This document shows, piece by piece, positions 25,089-33,727 of a stretch of 64,000 nt of DNA; position 1 is the first letter of the stretch, and each line of letters begins with the position of its first letter. The stretch is from Lawsonibacter faecis (GTDB taxonomy: Bacteria; Bacillota; Clostridia; Oscillospirales; Oscillospiraceae). Under the pieces are notes generated by a model. That model was not told the DNA's origin, did no database searches, and saw nothing but the letters and a program-made list of their open reading frames with translations. The position numbers were made by a program, and so were the translations under genes. The stretch covers positions 62,001 through 126,000 of the forward strand of contig NZ_JACOPQ010000006.1 in NCBI RefSeq assembly GCF_014287675.1, given 5' to 3'.

Positions 25089-25585
25089 TATGTGTTCCTC
25101 CTGCTTTTCATCTTTTCTTCCATGTCGCCCAGAATCTCTCTCGGCAGGAAATCGCTCAAATCCGCTCCGTACCAGGCCAGCTCCTTTACCACGCTGGAGC
25201 TGAGGTAGGTATACTTGGCGCTGGAGGGCAGAAACATGGTGTCCAGCCTGGGGTTGAGCTTGCGGTTGATGAGGGCCATCTGGACCTCTTTCTCGTAGTC
25301 TGAGACCGCCCGCAGGCCCTTGATGACCACGCAGGCGTGCTTCTCGCGGGCGTACTCGGCCAGCAGGCCGCTGGAGCGGTCCACCTCTACATTGGGGAGC
25401 TGGTCCACCACCTTATGAATCAGCTCCACCCGCTCGTCCGGGGTAAAGAGGCCCCGGTTTTCCTTCTCGGAATTGGCCATCACGCAGACGATGAGCTTGT
25501 CGAAGCAGACCGCCGCCCGCTTGATGATGTTGAGATGTCCCAGGGTAATGGGGTCGAAGCTACCGGGATAGACGGCAGTTTTCAT
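25088..25585 (-). CDS. coaD: Phosphopantetheine adenylyltransferase
   Basis: Penultimate step of coenzyme A synthesis: 4'-phosphopantetheine plus ATP gives dephospho-CoA. The protein has 165 residues, normal for the family. The nucleotidyltransferase motif P-G-S-F-D-P-I-T-L-G-H-L is at residues 6-17, and the second motif Y-T-Y-L-S-S-S-V-V-K is near residue 125. It follows rsmD after about 30 bases, the usual rsmD-coaD pairing of Firmicutes. The RBS is AAGGAGTG. Confidence 0.96.
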   Translation of the reverse strand: MKTAVYPGSFDPITLGHLNIIKRAAVCFDKLIVCVMANSEKENRGLFTPDERVELIHKVVDQLPNVEVDRSSGLLAEYAREKHACVVIKGLRAVSDYEKEVQMALINRKLNPRLDTMFLPSSAKYTYLSSSVVKELAWYGADLSDFLPREILGDMEEKMKSRRNT

Positions 25586-25618
25586 AGGGCAACACTCCTT
25601 GTCCGCCGTGGAAGGGAA

Positions 25619-26167
25619 TTACTGTGCTTCGCGGCGGCACAGGGTCACCTTGATTTTACCGTAGCGGTAATCTTTCGCTGTCACATAGGGGTGGGAAAGG
25701 GCGGGCAGAACGTGTTCCACCGCACTTTCGCAGACTATTATACCATTCTCCGACACAATGTCAATCTTGGCGATGGTCTCCAGCGCCCGATCCAGCGCGC
25801 CCGAGGAATAGGGGGGGTCCAGGAAAACCAGGTCGAATTTCTCCCGGCAGCTGCTGAGGAAGGCCAGATAGTCGCCCTGGACCACCCGCGCCCGGCTCTC
25901 AAACCCGCAGTAGGCCACATTCTCCCGCACCAGGGCGGCGGCGTCCTTGCGCAGATCCACAAACGTGCATCTCTCCGCGCCCCGGGAGAGGCACTCAATG
26001 CCCAGCTGGCCCGTACCCGCAAAGAGATCCAGGATATTCCTGCCCTCAATATCGAACTGGATGGCACTGAACAGGCCCTCCTTCACCCGGTCGGTGGTGG
26101 GGCGGGTCTCCATGCCCTCCAGCTCCTTCAAACGCCGGCCTCTGGCCGTACCGGTGATCACTCTCAT
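25619..26167 (-). CDS. rsmD: 16S rRNA (guanine966-N2)-methyltransferase
   Basis: The protein has 182 residues. Seen are the N-terminal R-V-I-T-G-T-A-R-G-R, the SAM loop D-L-F-A-G-T-G-Q-L-G-I-E near residue 48 and the catalytic motif D-P-P-Y near residue 118. It methylates N2 of G966 in the 30S P-site region. It is first in an rsmD-coaD-coiled-coil operon on the minus strand. Confidence 0.94.
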   Translation of the reverse strand: MRVITGTARGRRLKELEGMETRPTTDRVKEGLFSAIQFDIEGRNILDLFAGTGQLGIECLSRGAERCTFVDLRKDAAALVRENVAYCGFESRARVVQGDYLAFLSSCREKFDLVFLDPPYSSGALDRALETIAKIDIVSENGIIVCESAVEHVLPALSHPYVTAKDYRYGKIKVTLCRREAQ

Positions 26168-26261
26168 ATCCGTATCCCTCTCCCAGTCAAATTGCGTTTT
26201 TTATTCTAGAGTCTGTCCGCTGGGCCTTGTTTGATAACTTGCAATACGCCCGGCGGCGCGG

Positions 26262-26381
26262 AATTTTTTCGTCCGGCAAGCAGTTTTCTCGCGGGAATCC
26301 TGACGGATTTCAAGGAATAACTGCGCCGTCCAGGCGGGAAAAGACCCGCCGATTGGGCGTGTTGACATTTTTTAAACAGGG
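26262..26381 (-). repeat. Dispersed intergenic repeat directly after the uvrC stop
   Basis: The first 35 bases after the stop (26381-26347) match 54433-54399 at 30 of 35 positions, sharing GTCAACACG and CCAATCGGCG. Both copies begin one base after a stop codon. The distal part (26332-26262) resembles 12318-12390 on the other strand, sharing TCCGTCAGGATTCC. Confidence 0.6.
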
Positions 26382-26382
26382 C

Positions 26383-28209
26383 CTAGGTCTTATTCTCAGA
26401 GAAGTAGGCGTACACCGCCCTAGCCGTCCGCTTGTCCACGACCTCCTCCAGCTCCGTCAGAGGGGCCGCCTTGATGTTCTTGACGCTCTTAAAGTGCTTC
26501 AGCAGATCGGCGCGGCGCTTGTCCCCCACGCCGGAGATCTTGTCCAGCACCGAGCCCTTCACCCGCTGGTTCTGCTGCTGGCGGTGGAACTCAATGGCAA
26601 AGCGGTGGGTCTCCTCCTGGATCTGGCCGATGAGGGAGAAGATCGCCTGGTTGGCCTGAATGCCGATCTCCCGTCCGTCGGGGGTGACCAAGGCGCGGGT
26701 GCGGTGCCGGTCGTCCTTTACCATACCGAAAACCGGGATGCGCAGGTTCAGCTCCTCCAGCACACGCACCGCCACGTTGGCGTGGTTCACGCCGCCGTCG
26801 ATGAGGAGGAGGTCGGGCAGGTCCTTGAACTTCTCGTCCCCGTCCAGATACCGCCGGAAACGGCGTGTGAGCACCTGCTCCATGGAGGCGTAGTCGTCGG
26901 GTGCGTCCATGTCCTTGAGCTTGAAGCGCCGGTAGTCCCGCTTGAGGGGCCGGGCGTTCTGGTACACCACCATGGAGGCCACGATGTCGTCGCTGCCCTG
27001 GTTGGAGATGTCGTAGCTCTCCATCCGCATGGGGGGCTTCTCCAGGTTCAGCATCCTGGCCAGCAGCTCCAGCAGCTTGGAGGTGCGCTCCTCCTTGGTG
27101 GTCCAGCGCTCCACCTCCTCCGCCGCGTTCTTGTTCGCCAGGCGGATGAGGTCCACCTTCGCTCCCCGCTGGGGGGTGACGATGTTCACCCGCCGCCCGG
27201 CGCTCTCCGAGAGCATCCGGGTCAGGGGCACCTCGTCGTCGATCTCGCAGGGCAAGAGGATCTGCCTGGGCAGGTTGCCCCGGCCGCCGTAGTACTCCCG
27301 CACCAGAGCGGACACCACGTCGGAGCGCTCCTCCTCCATGGGGGTCTCCATCAGGTCCCAGTCCTTGGCGGCCAGCTCGCCGTCCACATAGTGCAGCACC
27401 ACGAAGCAGCTCTTGGCAGTGCCCCGGTGGAAGCCCACCACGTCGGTGTCGCTGAGGCTCCCGGCCATCACCTTCTGCCGCTTGCCCAGCAGCTCGATGG
27501 CGCGGTAGCGGTCCCGCAGCTCGGCGGCCTTTTCAAAGCGCAGCTCTTCCGCCGCCCGGGCCATTTCGGCCTCCAGCTCCTCCCCCACCTCCTGAAACTT
27601 TCCCTCCAGCAGGCGGACCGCCTGGTCGATGGCCTCCCGGTAGCGCTCCTGGGGCATACCGGGGCGGCAGTAGCCGTCGCACTGGCCCATGTGGTAGTTG
27701 AGGCAGGGCCGCTCCCTGCCGACGTCCCGTGGGAATTTCCGGCTGCAGGAGGGCAGCTTGAGGGCCACCCGCAGAGCGTCGATGATCCCCTGGGTGCTCC
27801 CCCGGCTGCCGTAGGGGCCGAAGTACCGGGCCCCGTCCTCCGCCACTCTGTTTGCCAGCGAGAACCTGGGATAGTCCTCGTTGACGGTGAGGCGGATGTA
27901 GGGGTAGCCCTTGTCGTCCTTGAGGAGGATGTTGTAGTGGGGCTGGTGGCGCTTGATGAGGGAGCTCTCCAGCACCAGGGCCTCGAACTCGCTGTCGGCT
28001 ACAATCACGTCGAAGTGGTCGATCTGGCTGACCATGGCGCGGGTCTTCTCCGTGTGGGAGGCGAGGTCCGCAAAATATTGGCTCACACGGTTCTTGAGGG
28101 CCTTGGCCTTGCCCACGTAGATCACCGTGTTCTGCTTGTCCTGCATGATATAGACGCCCGGCTTCAGCGGCAGGGCGTGCGCTTTCTCTTTCAGTTCGTC
28201 GAAGGTCAT
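26383..28209 (-). CDS. uvrC: UvrABC system protein C
   Basis: The nuclease that makes both incisions in nucleotide excision repair. The protein has 608 residues. A GIY-YIG domain is at the N-terminus (P-G-V-Y-I-M then V-I-Y-V-G-K-A). A UVR motif lies near residue 200. The RNase H-like domain follows (E-S-Y-D-I-S-N near residue 380, L-L-I-D-G-G near residue 455). The C-terminal helix-hairpin-helix contains I-S-G-V-G-D-K-R-R. Start 28209 is chosen from family alignment; an ATG at 28239 has no RBS. uvrA and uvrB lie 30 kb away. Confidence 0.95.
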   Translation of the reverse strand: MTFDELKEKAHALPLKPGVYIMQDKQNTVIYVGKAKALKNRVSQYFADLASHTEKTRAMVSQIDHFDVIVADSEFEALVLESSLIKRHQPHYNILLKDDKGYPYIRLTVNEDYPRFSLANRVAEDGARYFGPYGSRGSTQGIIDALRVALKLPSCSRKFPRDVGRERPCLNYHMGQCDGYCRPGMPQERYREAIDQAVRLLEGKFQEVGEELEAEMARAAEELRFEKAAELRDRYRAIELLGKRQKVMAGSLSDTDVVGFHRGTAKSCFVVLHYVDGELAAKDWDLMETPMEEERSDVVSALVREYYGGRGNLPRQILLPCEIDDEVPLTRMLSESAGRRVNIVTPQRGAKVDLIRLANKNAAEEVERWTTKEERTSKLLELLARMLNLEKPPMRMESYDISNQGSDDIVASMVVYQNARPLKRDYRRFKLKDMDAPDDYASMEQVLTRRFRRYLDGDEKFKDLPDLLLIDGGVNHANVAVRVLEELNLRIPVFGMVKDDRHRTRALVTPDGREIGIQANQAIFSLIGQIQEETHRFAIEFHRQQQNQRVKGSVLDKISGVGDKRRADLLKHFKSVKNIKAAPLTELEEVVDKRTARAVYAYFSENKT

Positions 28210-28430
28210 GGAAGTGCTCAGCACCCTCCCTCTAATCATATGACCGGTACGCCCCGCCGCCTGGAGCGGCGGCAGCCGGCACTCTCCTCAGCCGAAATCG
28301 TTGTCCGGGTGGAAAACAGGGCGTCCGCAGGCAAATTATGAATCGTCCCTGCGGGATGCGGCAGGATAAAATGGCGCGGCCCGGAACGCACTGCAACTGC
28401 CGCGGCCCGCCCCCGTCTGCCCAATCATCA

Positions 28431-28460
28431 AAAAAAGCGCCGTTCACACGGCGCTTTTTT
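28431..28460 (-). terminator. Terminator of the HPr gene
   Basis: AAAAAAGCGCCG and CGGCGCTTTTTT pair across a short loop, with a T-run on the minus strand, 10 bases after the stop. Confidence 0.9.
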
Positions 28461-28469
28461 CGGAAAGGA

Positions 28470-28733
28470 TTATTCGGAGAAATTGGAAGCGATGAGGTCC
28501 ACCAGAGCTTCAACAGCCTCTTTCTCATCGGGGCCGTCCGCGATGAGGTTGATGGAGGTCCCCTTCACGATGCCGAGGGAGAGCACACCCAGCAGGCTCT
28601 TCGCATTGACTCTGCGCTCGTCCTTCTCCACCCAGATGGAACTCTTGAATTCATTGGCCTTCTGAATGAAGAACGTGGCCGGACGTGCATGCAGGCCGAC
28701 CTGATTGTTGACGACTGCTTCTTTCATATACAT
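28470..28733 (-). CDS. ptsH: HPr-family phosphocarrier protein
   Basis: The protein has 87 residues. The active-site histidine lies in G-L-H-A-R-P-A-T near residue 15 and the regulatory serine in A-K-S-L-L-G-V-L near residue 46, as in HPr of the sugar phosphotransferase system. In Firmicutes HPr also serves carbon catabolite control through Ser46 phosphorylation. ptsI is not adjacent, so HPr versus the Crh-like paralogue is judged mainly by the intact histidine. It is monocistronic with its own promoter and terminator. Confidence 0.9.
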   Translation of the reverse strand: MYMKEAVVNNQVGLHARPATFFIQKANEFKSSIWVEKDERRVNAKSLLGVLSLGIVKGTSINLIADGPDEKEAVEALVDLIASNFSE

Positions 28734-28782
28734 AAGCGTTTTCCCCCTAAGATGCGTTTATGGACTCGCATACTTCACATAT

Positions 28783-28811
28783 AGTCTAGCAAATTTGTCC
28801 CAAACCGTCAA
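28783..28811 (-). promoter_or_regulatory. Sigma-A promoter of the HPr gene
   Basis: On the minus strand TTGACG (28811-28806), a 17-bp spacer and TAGACT (28788-28783). AGGGGG lies before the ATG at 28733. Confidence 0.75.
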
Positions 28812-28964
28812 TGACATTTTACACAAAAACGGAAAATCAAACTGTTTTAATTGACGGACAGGCCGCTGCAACCCCCGCGTGATACAGGCGCTGCCGGAAC
28901 CGGTCGGCGCAGGCCGGGCGCACGCCTTTGTCCGCTATCACTTTTCACATCTCATTCTTCACTT

Positions 28965-31346
28965 TTATTTCAGCTCCACCACGGTCACGCCGTCCTCGCC
29001 CTCGCCGTACCGGCCGGGGCGGAAGGTCTTGACATACCGGCTGCGCCTGAGATGCTCCCGCACCGCCTTGCGCACCGCGCCGGTGCCCTTGCCATGGATG
29101 ACGGTAACCTGATTCAGTTTGCCCATCACGGCGTTATCGAGGAAGATGTCCAGCGCGCCGATGGCCTCGTCGGTCATCATGCCCCGGAGGTCCACCTCGG
29201 GCGAGGCCCCCAGACTTCTGAGCTGGTGCTCCGCACGCTGGGCGATGTTGACAGCCTGCTTCCTGGCGGTCGCCCCCGCCTCCTCCACCACGCGGACCTC
29301 CTCCTGCCTGGCGGAAATCTTTAAAATACCGGCCTGGAGCTGGAGGGAGCCGTCCTTGTTGACGGTCAGGACCGCGGCCTGGGTGCCTCCCATCTTGACC
29401 AGCTCCACCGTGTCCCCGGCCCGGGCGGGCCGGGTGGGCGGCGGCGCAGGCTCCTCGGGCCGCCGCCCCAGCTTGCCCTCGGCCTCGTTCAGGCTCCGCT
29501 TGAGGGCGGCGCGCTCGTCGTTGACGGTCTGCCAGTCCTCTTCCTTCCTCTGGCGGCGCTTCATCTCGTTCAGCTCCCGGAAGACCCGGTCCGCCGTGTC
29601 GCGGGCCTCGTCCAGGATGGCGCGGGCCTCCGCCTGGGCCTTCTCCACCGCCCTGGCCCGCTCCTTCTCCAGCTTCTCCCGGTACTCCCGGGCCACCTTG
29701 GCGGAGTCCTCCATCTCCCGGCGGAGCTTCCGGGCCTCGTCCCGCTCCTTCTCCATGGCCTGGCGCTGCTCGTCCAGCCGGGTGAGCACATCCTCAAAGC
29801 GGACGTTCTCCGCGTCAATCCGCTCCGCCGCCTTTTGGATAATCTCATGGGGCAGGCCAAGCCGCTCGGAGATAGCGAAGGCGTTGGACTTGCCGGGGAT
29901 GCCGATGAGCAGCCGGTAGGTGGGGCCCAGGGTCTCCACATTAAACTCGCAGGAGGCGTTCTCCACACCCGGCGTGGTCATGGCATAGACCTTCAGCTCC
30001 GCATAGTGGGTGGTGGCTGCCACCAGGGCCCCAAGGCCCCGGGCGCTCTCAATAATGGCGGCGGCCAGGGCCGCGCCCTCCACCGGGTCGGTGCCTGCCC
30101 CCAGCTCGTCAAAGAGGATGAGGGTCTCGTCGTCCGCCTCATTCAGTATCCCCACAATGTTCACCATATGGGAGGAGAATGTGGACAAATTCTGGGCGAT
30201 GGACTGCTCGTCCCCCACATCGGCCAGGACCCGGCTGAACACGCTCACAGAGCTGTCATCCGCCACGGGGATGTGCAGCCCGCACTGGGCCATCAGGGTC
30301 AGAAGGCCGATGGTCTTGAGGGTCACCGTCTTGCCGCCGGTGTTGGGACCGGTGATGACCAGGGTGTCAAAGTCCTCCCCCAGCATCAGGTCGTTGGCCA
30401 CCGCCCTGTCCTGGTCCAGCAGGGGGTGCCGTGCCTTGCGCAGATACAGCCCGCGGCCCGTGATTTTCGGCTCGCAGGCCCGCATCCGGTAGGACAGCTT
30501 GGCCCGGGCGAAGATGACGTCCAGCATGACCAGCAGATCGTAATCCTGCTGGATATCCACCCGATGAGCGGCGCAGTCGGCGGAGAGCTCGGCCAGTATG
30601 CGCTCAATCTCCTTCTTCTCATCGGCCTGGAGCTCCCGCAGCTCGTTGTTGGCCTTCACCACCCCCATGGGCTCAATGAAGAAGGTGCCTCCGGAGGAGG
30701 AAACGTCGTGGACCAGGCCTGGTATCTCGTTTTTGTGCTCGGACTTGACGGGCACAACGTAGCGGTCGGACCGCATGGTGATGATAGACTCCTGCAGATA
30801 CCGGGACTGGTTGGAGGAGATGAGTTTTTGGAGGATATCCCGCACCTTGGAGGAGGTGGCCCGGATATGCCGGCGGATGGAGGCCAGCTCAGGGCTGGCC
30901 GAGTCGGCGATCTCATCCTCGCCTACGATGGAGCCGGTGATCTTCTCCTCCAGGAACCGGTTTGCGGTGAGGGAGGCGAAGAGGTGGTCAATGCAGGTCT
31001 TGGCGGCGCCCTCGCCGGTGGCGTACTCCCGGGCAGACCGGGCCGCCCGGAGGACGGCGGCGATGTCCAGCAGCTCCCGGGTGTTCAGCGCGCCCCCCAT
31101 ATCCGCCCGCTGGAGGCTGGCGGACACCGGCTTCACGCCGGAGAAGGACGGGGTGCCCCGCAGGGTGACCATCCCCACCGCGGCGGTGGTCTCCGCCAGG
31201 CGGCGGCGCACGTCGTCCACGTCGGTGAGAGGCCGGAGGGCCAGGGCCTTCTCCTTACCCTCCTCGGTCACCGCCTGCTCGGACAGGAGCTCCAGCACCC
31301 TGGGCAGTTCCAGAGTGCGCATGGATTTTTCAAATAAATCGGTCAT
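28965..31346 (-). CDS. mutS2: MutS2 endonuclease
   Basis: The protein has 793 residues. A MutS-like core and clamp come first. The ATPase domain follows, with Walker A G-P-N-T-G-G-K-T near residue 335 and L-F-D-E-L-G-A-G-T-D near residue 410. A long coiled coil lies near 510-620. The C-terminal Smr nuclease domain has D-L-R-G near residue 715 and H-G-K-G-T-G near residue 750. MutS2 suppresses recombination or rescues collided ribosomes depending on species. It is downstream of recO in the era-yqzL-recO-mutS2 series. Confidence 0.95.
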   Translation of the reverse strand: MTDLFEKSMRTLELPRVLELLSEQAVTEEGKEKALALRPLTDVDDVRRRLAETTAAVGMVTLRGTPSFSGVKPVSASLQRADMGGALNTRELLDIAAVLRAARSAREYATGEGAAKTCIDHLFASLTANRFLEEKITGSIVGEDEIADSASPELASIRRHIRATSSKVRDILQKLISSNQSRYLQESIITMRSDRYVVPVKSEHKNEIPGLVHDVSSSGGTFFIEPMGVVKANNELRELQADEKKEIERILAELSADCAAHRVDIQQDYDLLVMLDVIFARAKLSYRMRACEPKITGRGLYLRKARHPLLDQDRAVANDLMLGEDFDTLVITGPNTGGKTVTLKTIGLLTLMAQCGLHIPVADDSSVSVFSRVLADVGDEQSIAQNLSTFSSHMVNIVGILNEADDETLILFDELGAGTDPVEGAALAAAIIESARGLGALVAATTHYAELKVYAMTTPGVENASCEFNVETLGPTYRLLIGIPGKSNAFAISERLGLPHEIIQKAAERIDAENVRFEDVLTRLDEQRQAMEKERDEARKLRREMEDSAKVAREYREKLEKERARAVEKAQAEARAILDEARDTADRVFRELNEMKRRQRKEEDWQTVNDERAALKRSLNEAEGKLGRRPEEPAPPPTRPARAGDTVELVKMGGTQAAVLTVNKDGSLQLQAGILKISARQEEVRVVEEAGATARKQAVNIAQRAEHQLRSLGASPEVDLRGMMTDEAIGALDIFLDNAVMGKLNQVTVIHGKGTGAVRKAVREHLRRSRYVKTFRPGRYGEGEDGVTVVELK

Positions 31347-31380
31347 ATGGTAATCTCCAAATCAGTGGTTCGGCATGTGC

Positions 31381-32145
31381 CTATCTGGCGGGCAGCTCAA
31401 TTTTCAGGCTCTTATAAAAGTCCAGTGTGCGGAAGCCCCGCTCCAGCTGGGTCAGGAGGTACGCCTCGCACACATCGGCCATCCGGGTCAATCCGGGCGC
31501 GTCCAGCGCGAAGGAGAAGAGGCGCTTGGGATCGCCGTAGAGGACGTGCCGCATGGCGGCCAGAACCGCGCCGTCCAGGGGCATGGACACGCCGTCCCCC
31601 ACACCGCCCCGGCAGTGGGCGCAGTGGAGCACGCCCTCCCGCAGATGAAGCCGCGGCTCCTCGGGCGAGGGCGCGCCGCAGACGGCACAGGCGTCCAGCA
31701 TGGGCTCGTACCCCGCCAGACTCATCAGCTTCAATTCGTAGGCCGCCTTCACCAGCGCCTGGGGCTTGTTCAGTTTGTCCAGTGCGTAGAGGGAGTTGAG
31801 AATGAGCGAGAGCATGGCGCTCCCGTCCTGGTCCTCCTCGGCCACGGACTCCATGGTCTCAGCAAAATAGGAGCCCAGGGCCAGTTTCTCCACATCGCCC
31901 TTGACGCCCCAAAACTGTTCCCGGGACTCCGCCTCGTCCATGGACCAGAAGTCCCGGTACTCAAAGAGGGTCATCTCCGAATAGACCAGCAGCTGGGCGG
32001 CGGCGGCAAGGGGGCTGTTCTTCTTCCGGCAGCCCCGGGCCTTGACGGTCCGCTTACCCCCGTCCCGGGTGAGGACGGTGAGGATCTTATCCGATTCCTT
32101 ATAGCTGACCTCCCGAAGGACCAGCCCCTGGGTCACGATGTGCAT
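31381..32145 (-). CDS. recO: DNA repair protein RecO
   Basis: The protein has 254 residues with an N-terminal OB-fold (T-Q-G-L-V-L-R-E-V-S-Y-K-E-S-D) and a C-terminal helical domain. A zinc site, C-A-V-C-G then C-A-H-C, lies near residues 157-180. It loads RecA on SSB-coated DNA with RecR. The order era-yqzL-recO is conserved in Firmicutes. Confidence 0.93.
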   Translation of the reverse strand: MHIVTQGLVLREVSYKESDKILTVLTRDGGKRTVKARGCRKKNSPLAAAAQLLVYSEMTLFEYRDFWSMDEAESREQFWGVKGDVEKLALGSYFAETMESVAEEDQDGSAMLSLILNSLYALDKLNKPQALVKAAYELKLMSLAGYEPMLDACAVCGAPSPEEPRLHLREGVLHCAHCRGGVGDGVSMPLDGAVLAAMRHVLYGDPKRLFSFALDAPGLTRMADVCEAYLLTQLERGFRTLDFYKSLKIELPAR

Positions 32146-32167
32146 CGCGTCTCACATCTTTCATCTA

Positions 32168-32193
32168 TGTAGGGGCGGCGCAGGCCGCCCGTG
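32168..32193 (+). repeat. REP sequence (GTAG plus hairpin)
   Basis: GTAG (32169-32172) is followed by GGGCGGC-GCAG-GCCGCCC. The layout fits RAYT-associated REPs and resembles those at 58722 and 59035 beside the RAYT gene. It lies between yqzL and recO, touching the yqzL stop. Confidence 0.65.
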
Positions 32194-32310
32194 TTACGCG
32201 GTTTTGTGGCTTTCCGGCGTCTCTTCCTCTTCCCGCAGCAGGGAGAAGAGGGAATAGGCCTCGGGCAGCCCGGTGGCAAGGAACAAGCGCCATGCGGTTT
32301 CGGAGTCCAT
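32194..32310 (-). CDS. yqzL: YqzL-like small protein
   Basis: A short protein of 38 residues, beginning M-D-S-E-T-A-W-R-L-F-L-A-T-G and ending E-S-H-K-T-A. The W-x-x-F-x-x-T-G pattern and the position between era and recO match the YqzL family of Firmicutes, whose function is unknown. The RBS AAGGGGG precedes the ATG at 32310. Element and era-tail sequence (32411-32608) now separate it from era. Confidence 0.7.
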   Translation of the reverse strand: MDSETAWRLFLATGLPEAYSLFSLLREEEETPESHKTA

Positions 32311-32410
32311 AAACCAGCCCCCTTATAAATGTTAGGGTGGCTTTCGCACGGCGCTTTATTAGCGGTAAAATTTGTGGACAGCTTATGCTGTCTGCCGTTT
32401 TCCATAATGG

Positions 32411-32712
32411 GCGGCTCGCCCGTGCCCGCAGAAAATTGGCGTTCGGCCCCCATTTGATCTGTTACTCGTCCCGATAACCAAAATTCCGAATCAGATTGGC
32501 ATTATCCCGCCAATGTATCCCCGCGGGCCGGGCTCCCGCGGGGACCCCGTATTTTTGCATTGTATCGCCCGGCGAAAATGAATTCCGCCGGGCTCCGCCG
32601 CACACGCGGCGGCTCGCCCGTGCTCGCAGAAAATTGGCGTTCGGCCCCCATTTGAACTTTTACTCGTCCCGATAACCAAAATTTCGAATCAGATTGGCAT
32701 TATCCCGCCAAT
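32411..32712 (-). repeat. era 3'-end duplication flanking a 94-bp hairpin element
   Basis: Two direct repeats of 104 bp, 32411-32514 and 32609-32712, differ at only a handful of positions. Each holds the last 15 codons of era plus about 60 bases past the stop. The 94 bases between them contain CCGGCGGAATTCATTTTCGCCGGGC, GGGGTCCCC and a terminal CCCGCGGG hairpin. These are the same boxes in the same order as the elements at uvrB, so this is a divergent member of the family. (The first motif is split here by naming only: CCGGCGGAATTC then ATTTTCGCCGGGC.). Confidence 0.8.
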
Positions 32713-33553
32713 TTTCTTTTACTTTGACCCACGTCTGCAAAAAGACCTTGGTGCCCATAAACTTTTCCACATCCTGACGTGCCAAAGTGGAAATTTTCTT
32801 GAGCATGGCGCCGTTTTTGCCGATAATAATACCCTTGTGACTGTCCTTTTCGCAGTAAATGGTCGCGTCCAGGTCGATAATCTCATCGTCCCGCTCGGAG
32901 AACCTGGTCACCTCCACGGCGGTGCCGTGGGGGATCTCCTTATCCAGACAGAGGAGCAGCTTCTCCCGAATAATCTCGGCGCAGACCTGCCGCTCGGGCT
33001 GGTCCGTGACCATGTCCTCCGGGAAGAGCTGGGGTCCCTCGGGGATGAAGCCCGAGAGGACGCCCAGCAGGTCGTCCAGCCCCTCCCGGTTTTTGGCGGA
33101 GATGGGCACGATGGCGCTGAAATCATGGGCCTCGCCGTAGACCTTAATGACCTCCAGAAGCTCATCCTTTTTCACGGTATCAATTTTGTTGATAACCAGC
33201 ACGGAGGGCACGCCAAGCTCCTTGATGCGTCCGATCAGCTCCGCCTCGGGGCCGCCCACGTGGGGGATGGGCTCCACCAGCAGCATCACGGCGTCCACAT
33301 CGCACACGCTCTCTTTCACGACCTTGACCATATAGTCCCCCAGCCGGGTCCTGGCTTTGTGGAGTCCCGGGGTGTCCATGAAGACGAACTGGGCGTCGCC
33401 CCGGTTCAGAATGGCGCAGATGCGGTTGCGGGTGGTCTGGGGCTTGTTGGAGACGATGGCCACCTTCTCCCCCACCAGGGCGTTGGTCAGGGTGGATTTA
33501 CCCACGTTGGGCCGCCCCGCAATGGTGATGATGCCGGATTTCGTAATACTCAT
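32660..33553 (-). CDS. era: GTPase Era
   Basis: A small ribosome-subunit assembly GTPase of 297 residues. G motifs: G-R-P-N-V-G-K-S (G1, residue 13), D-T-P-G (G3, near residue 60) and N-K-I-D (G4, near residue 122). A C-terminal KH domain carries the G-x-x-G loop I-I-G-K-N-G-A-M, which binds the 3' end of 16S rRNA. It lies in the ybeY-era-recO block. A displaced copy of its last 15 codons follows behind a hairpin element, with the stop codon and protein end unchanged. Confidence 0.96.
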   Translation of the reverse strand: MSITKSGIITIAGRPNVGKSTLTNALVGEKVAIVSNKPQTTRNRICAILNRGDAQFVFMDTPGLHKARTRLGDYMVKVVKESVCDVDAVMLLVEPIPHVGGPEAELIGRIKELGVPSVLVINKIDTVKKDELLEVIKVYGEAHDFSAIVPISAKNREGLDDLLGVLSGFIPEGPQLFPEDMVTDQPERQVCAEIIREKLLLCLDKEIPHGTAVEVTRFSERDDEIIDLDATIYCEKDSHKGIIIGKNGAMLKKISTLARQDVEKFMGTKVFLQTWVKVKENWRDNANLIRNFGYRDE

Positions 33554-33576
33554 TTAATTAATTCCTCTTGTCTTTT

Positions 33577-33723
33577 TTATTGTATGCCCGCCGTGGGGAG
33601 GGATGAAACCCATCCGATCACCGCCGCCGGAAGCAGCGGCAAGGCCATCAAAGTGAGGGCGCAGACCGCCGCCTCAAGCATCATCAAAGCCCTGCATAGT
33701 TTTATCCTGGCTTGGCGCAGCAT
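33577..33723 (-). CDS. Small hydrophobic ORF between ybeY and era
   Basis: A 48-residue frame, M-L-R-Q-A-R-I-K-L-C-R-A-L at the N-terminus, with one likely membrane helix near residues 15-42 and no known family. The ATG at 33723 is four bases after the ybeY stop, with AGGGG before it; the end is 23 bases before era. It occupies the place where dgkA and cdd sit in Bacillus. Size and spacing suggest a real co-translated membrane peptide or a remnant of a lost gene. Confidence 0.45.
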   Translation of the reverse strand: MLRQARIKLCRALMMLEAAVCALTLMALPLLPAAVIGWVSSLPTAGIQ

Positions 33724-33727
33724 GCCC

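Noticed and set aside
26227..28341. 704-residue plus-strand frame opposite uvrC
   Set aside because: Antisense shadow. The minus strand encodes a complete UvrC with all motifs.
32491..32679. 62-residue minus-strand frame across the era element
   Set aside because: It arises from reading the element and the era duplicate in another frame.
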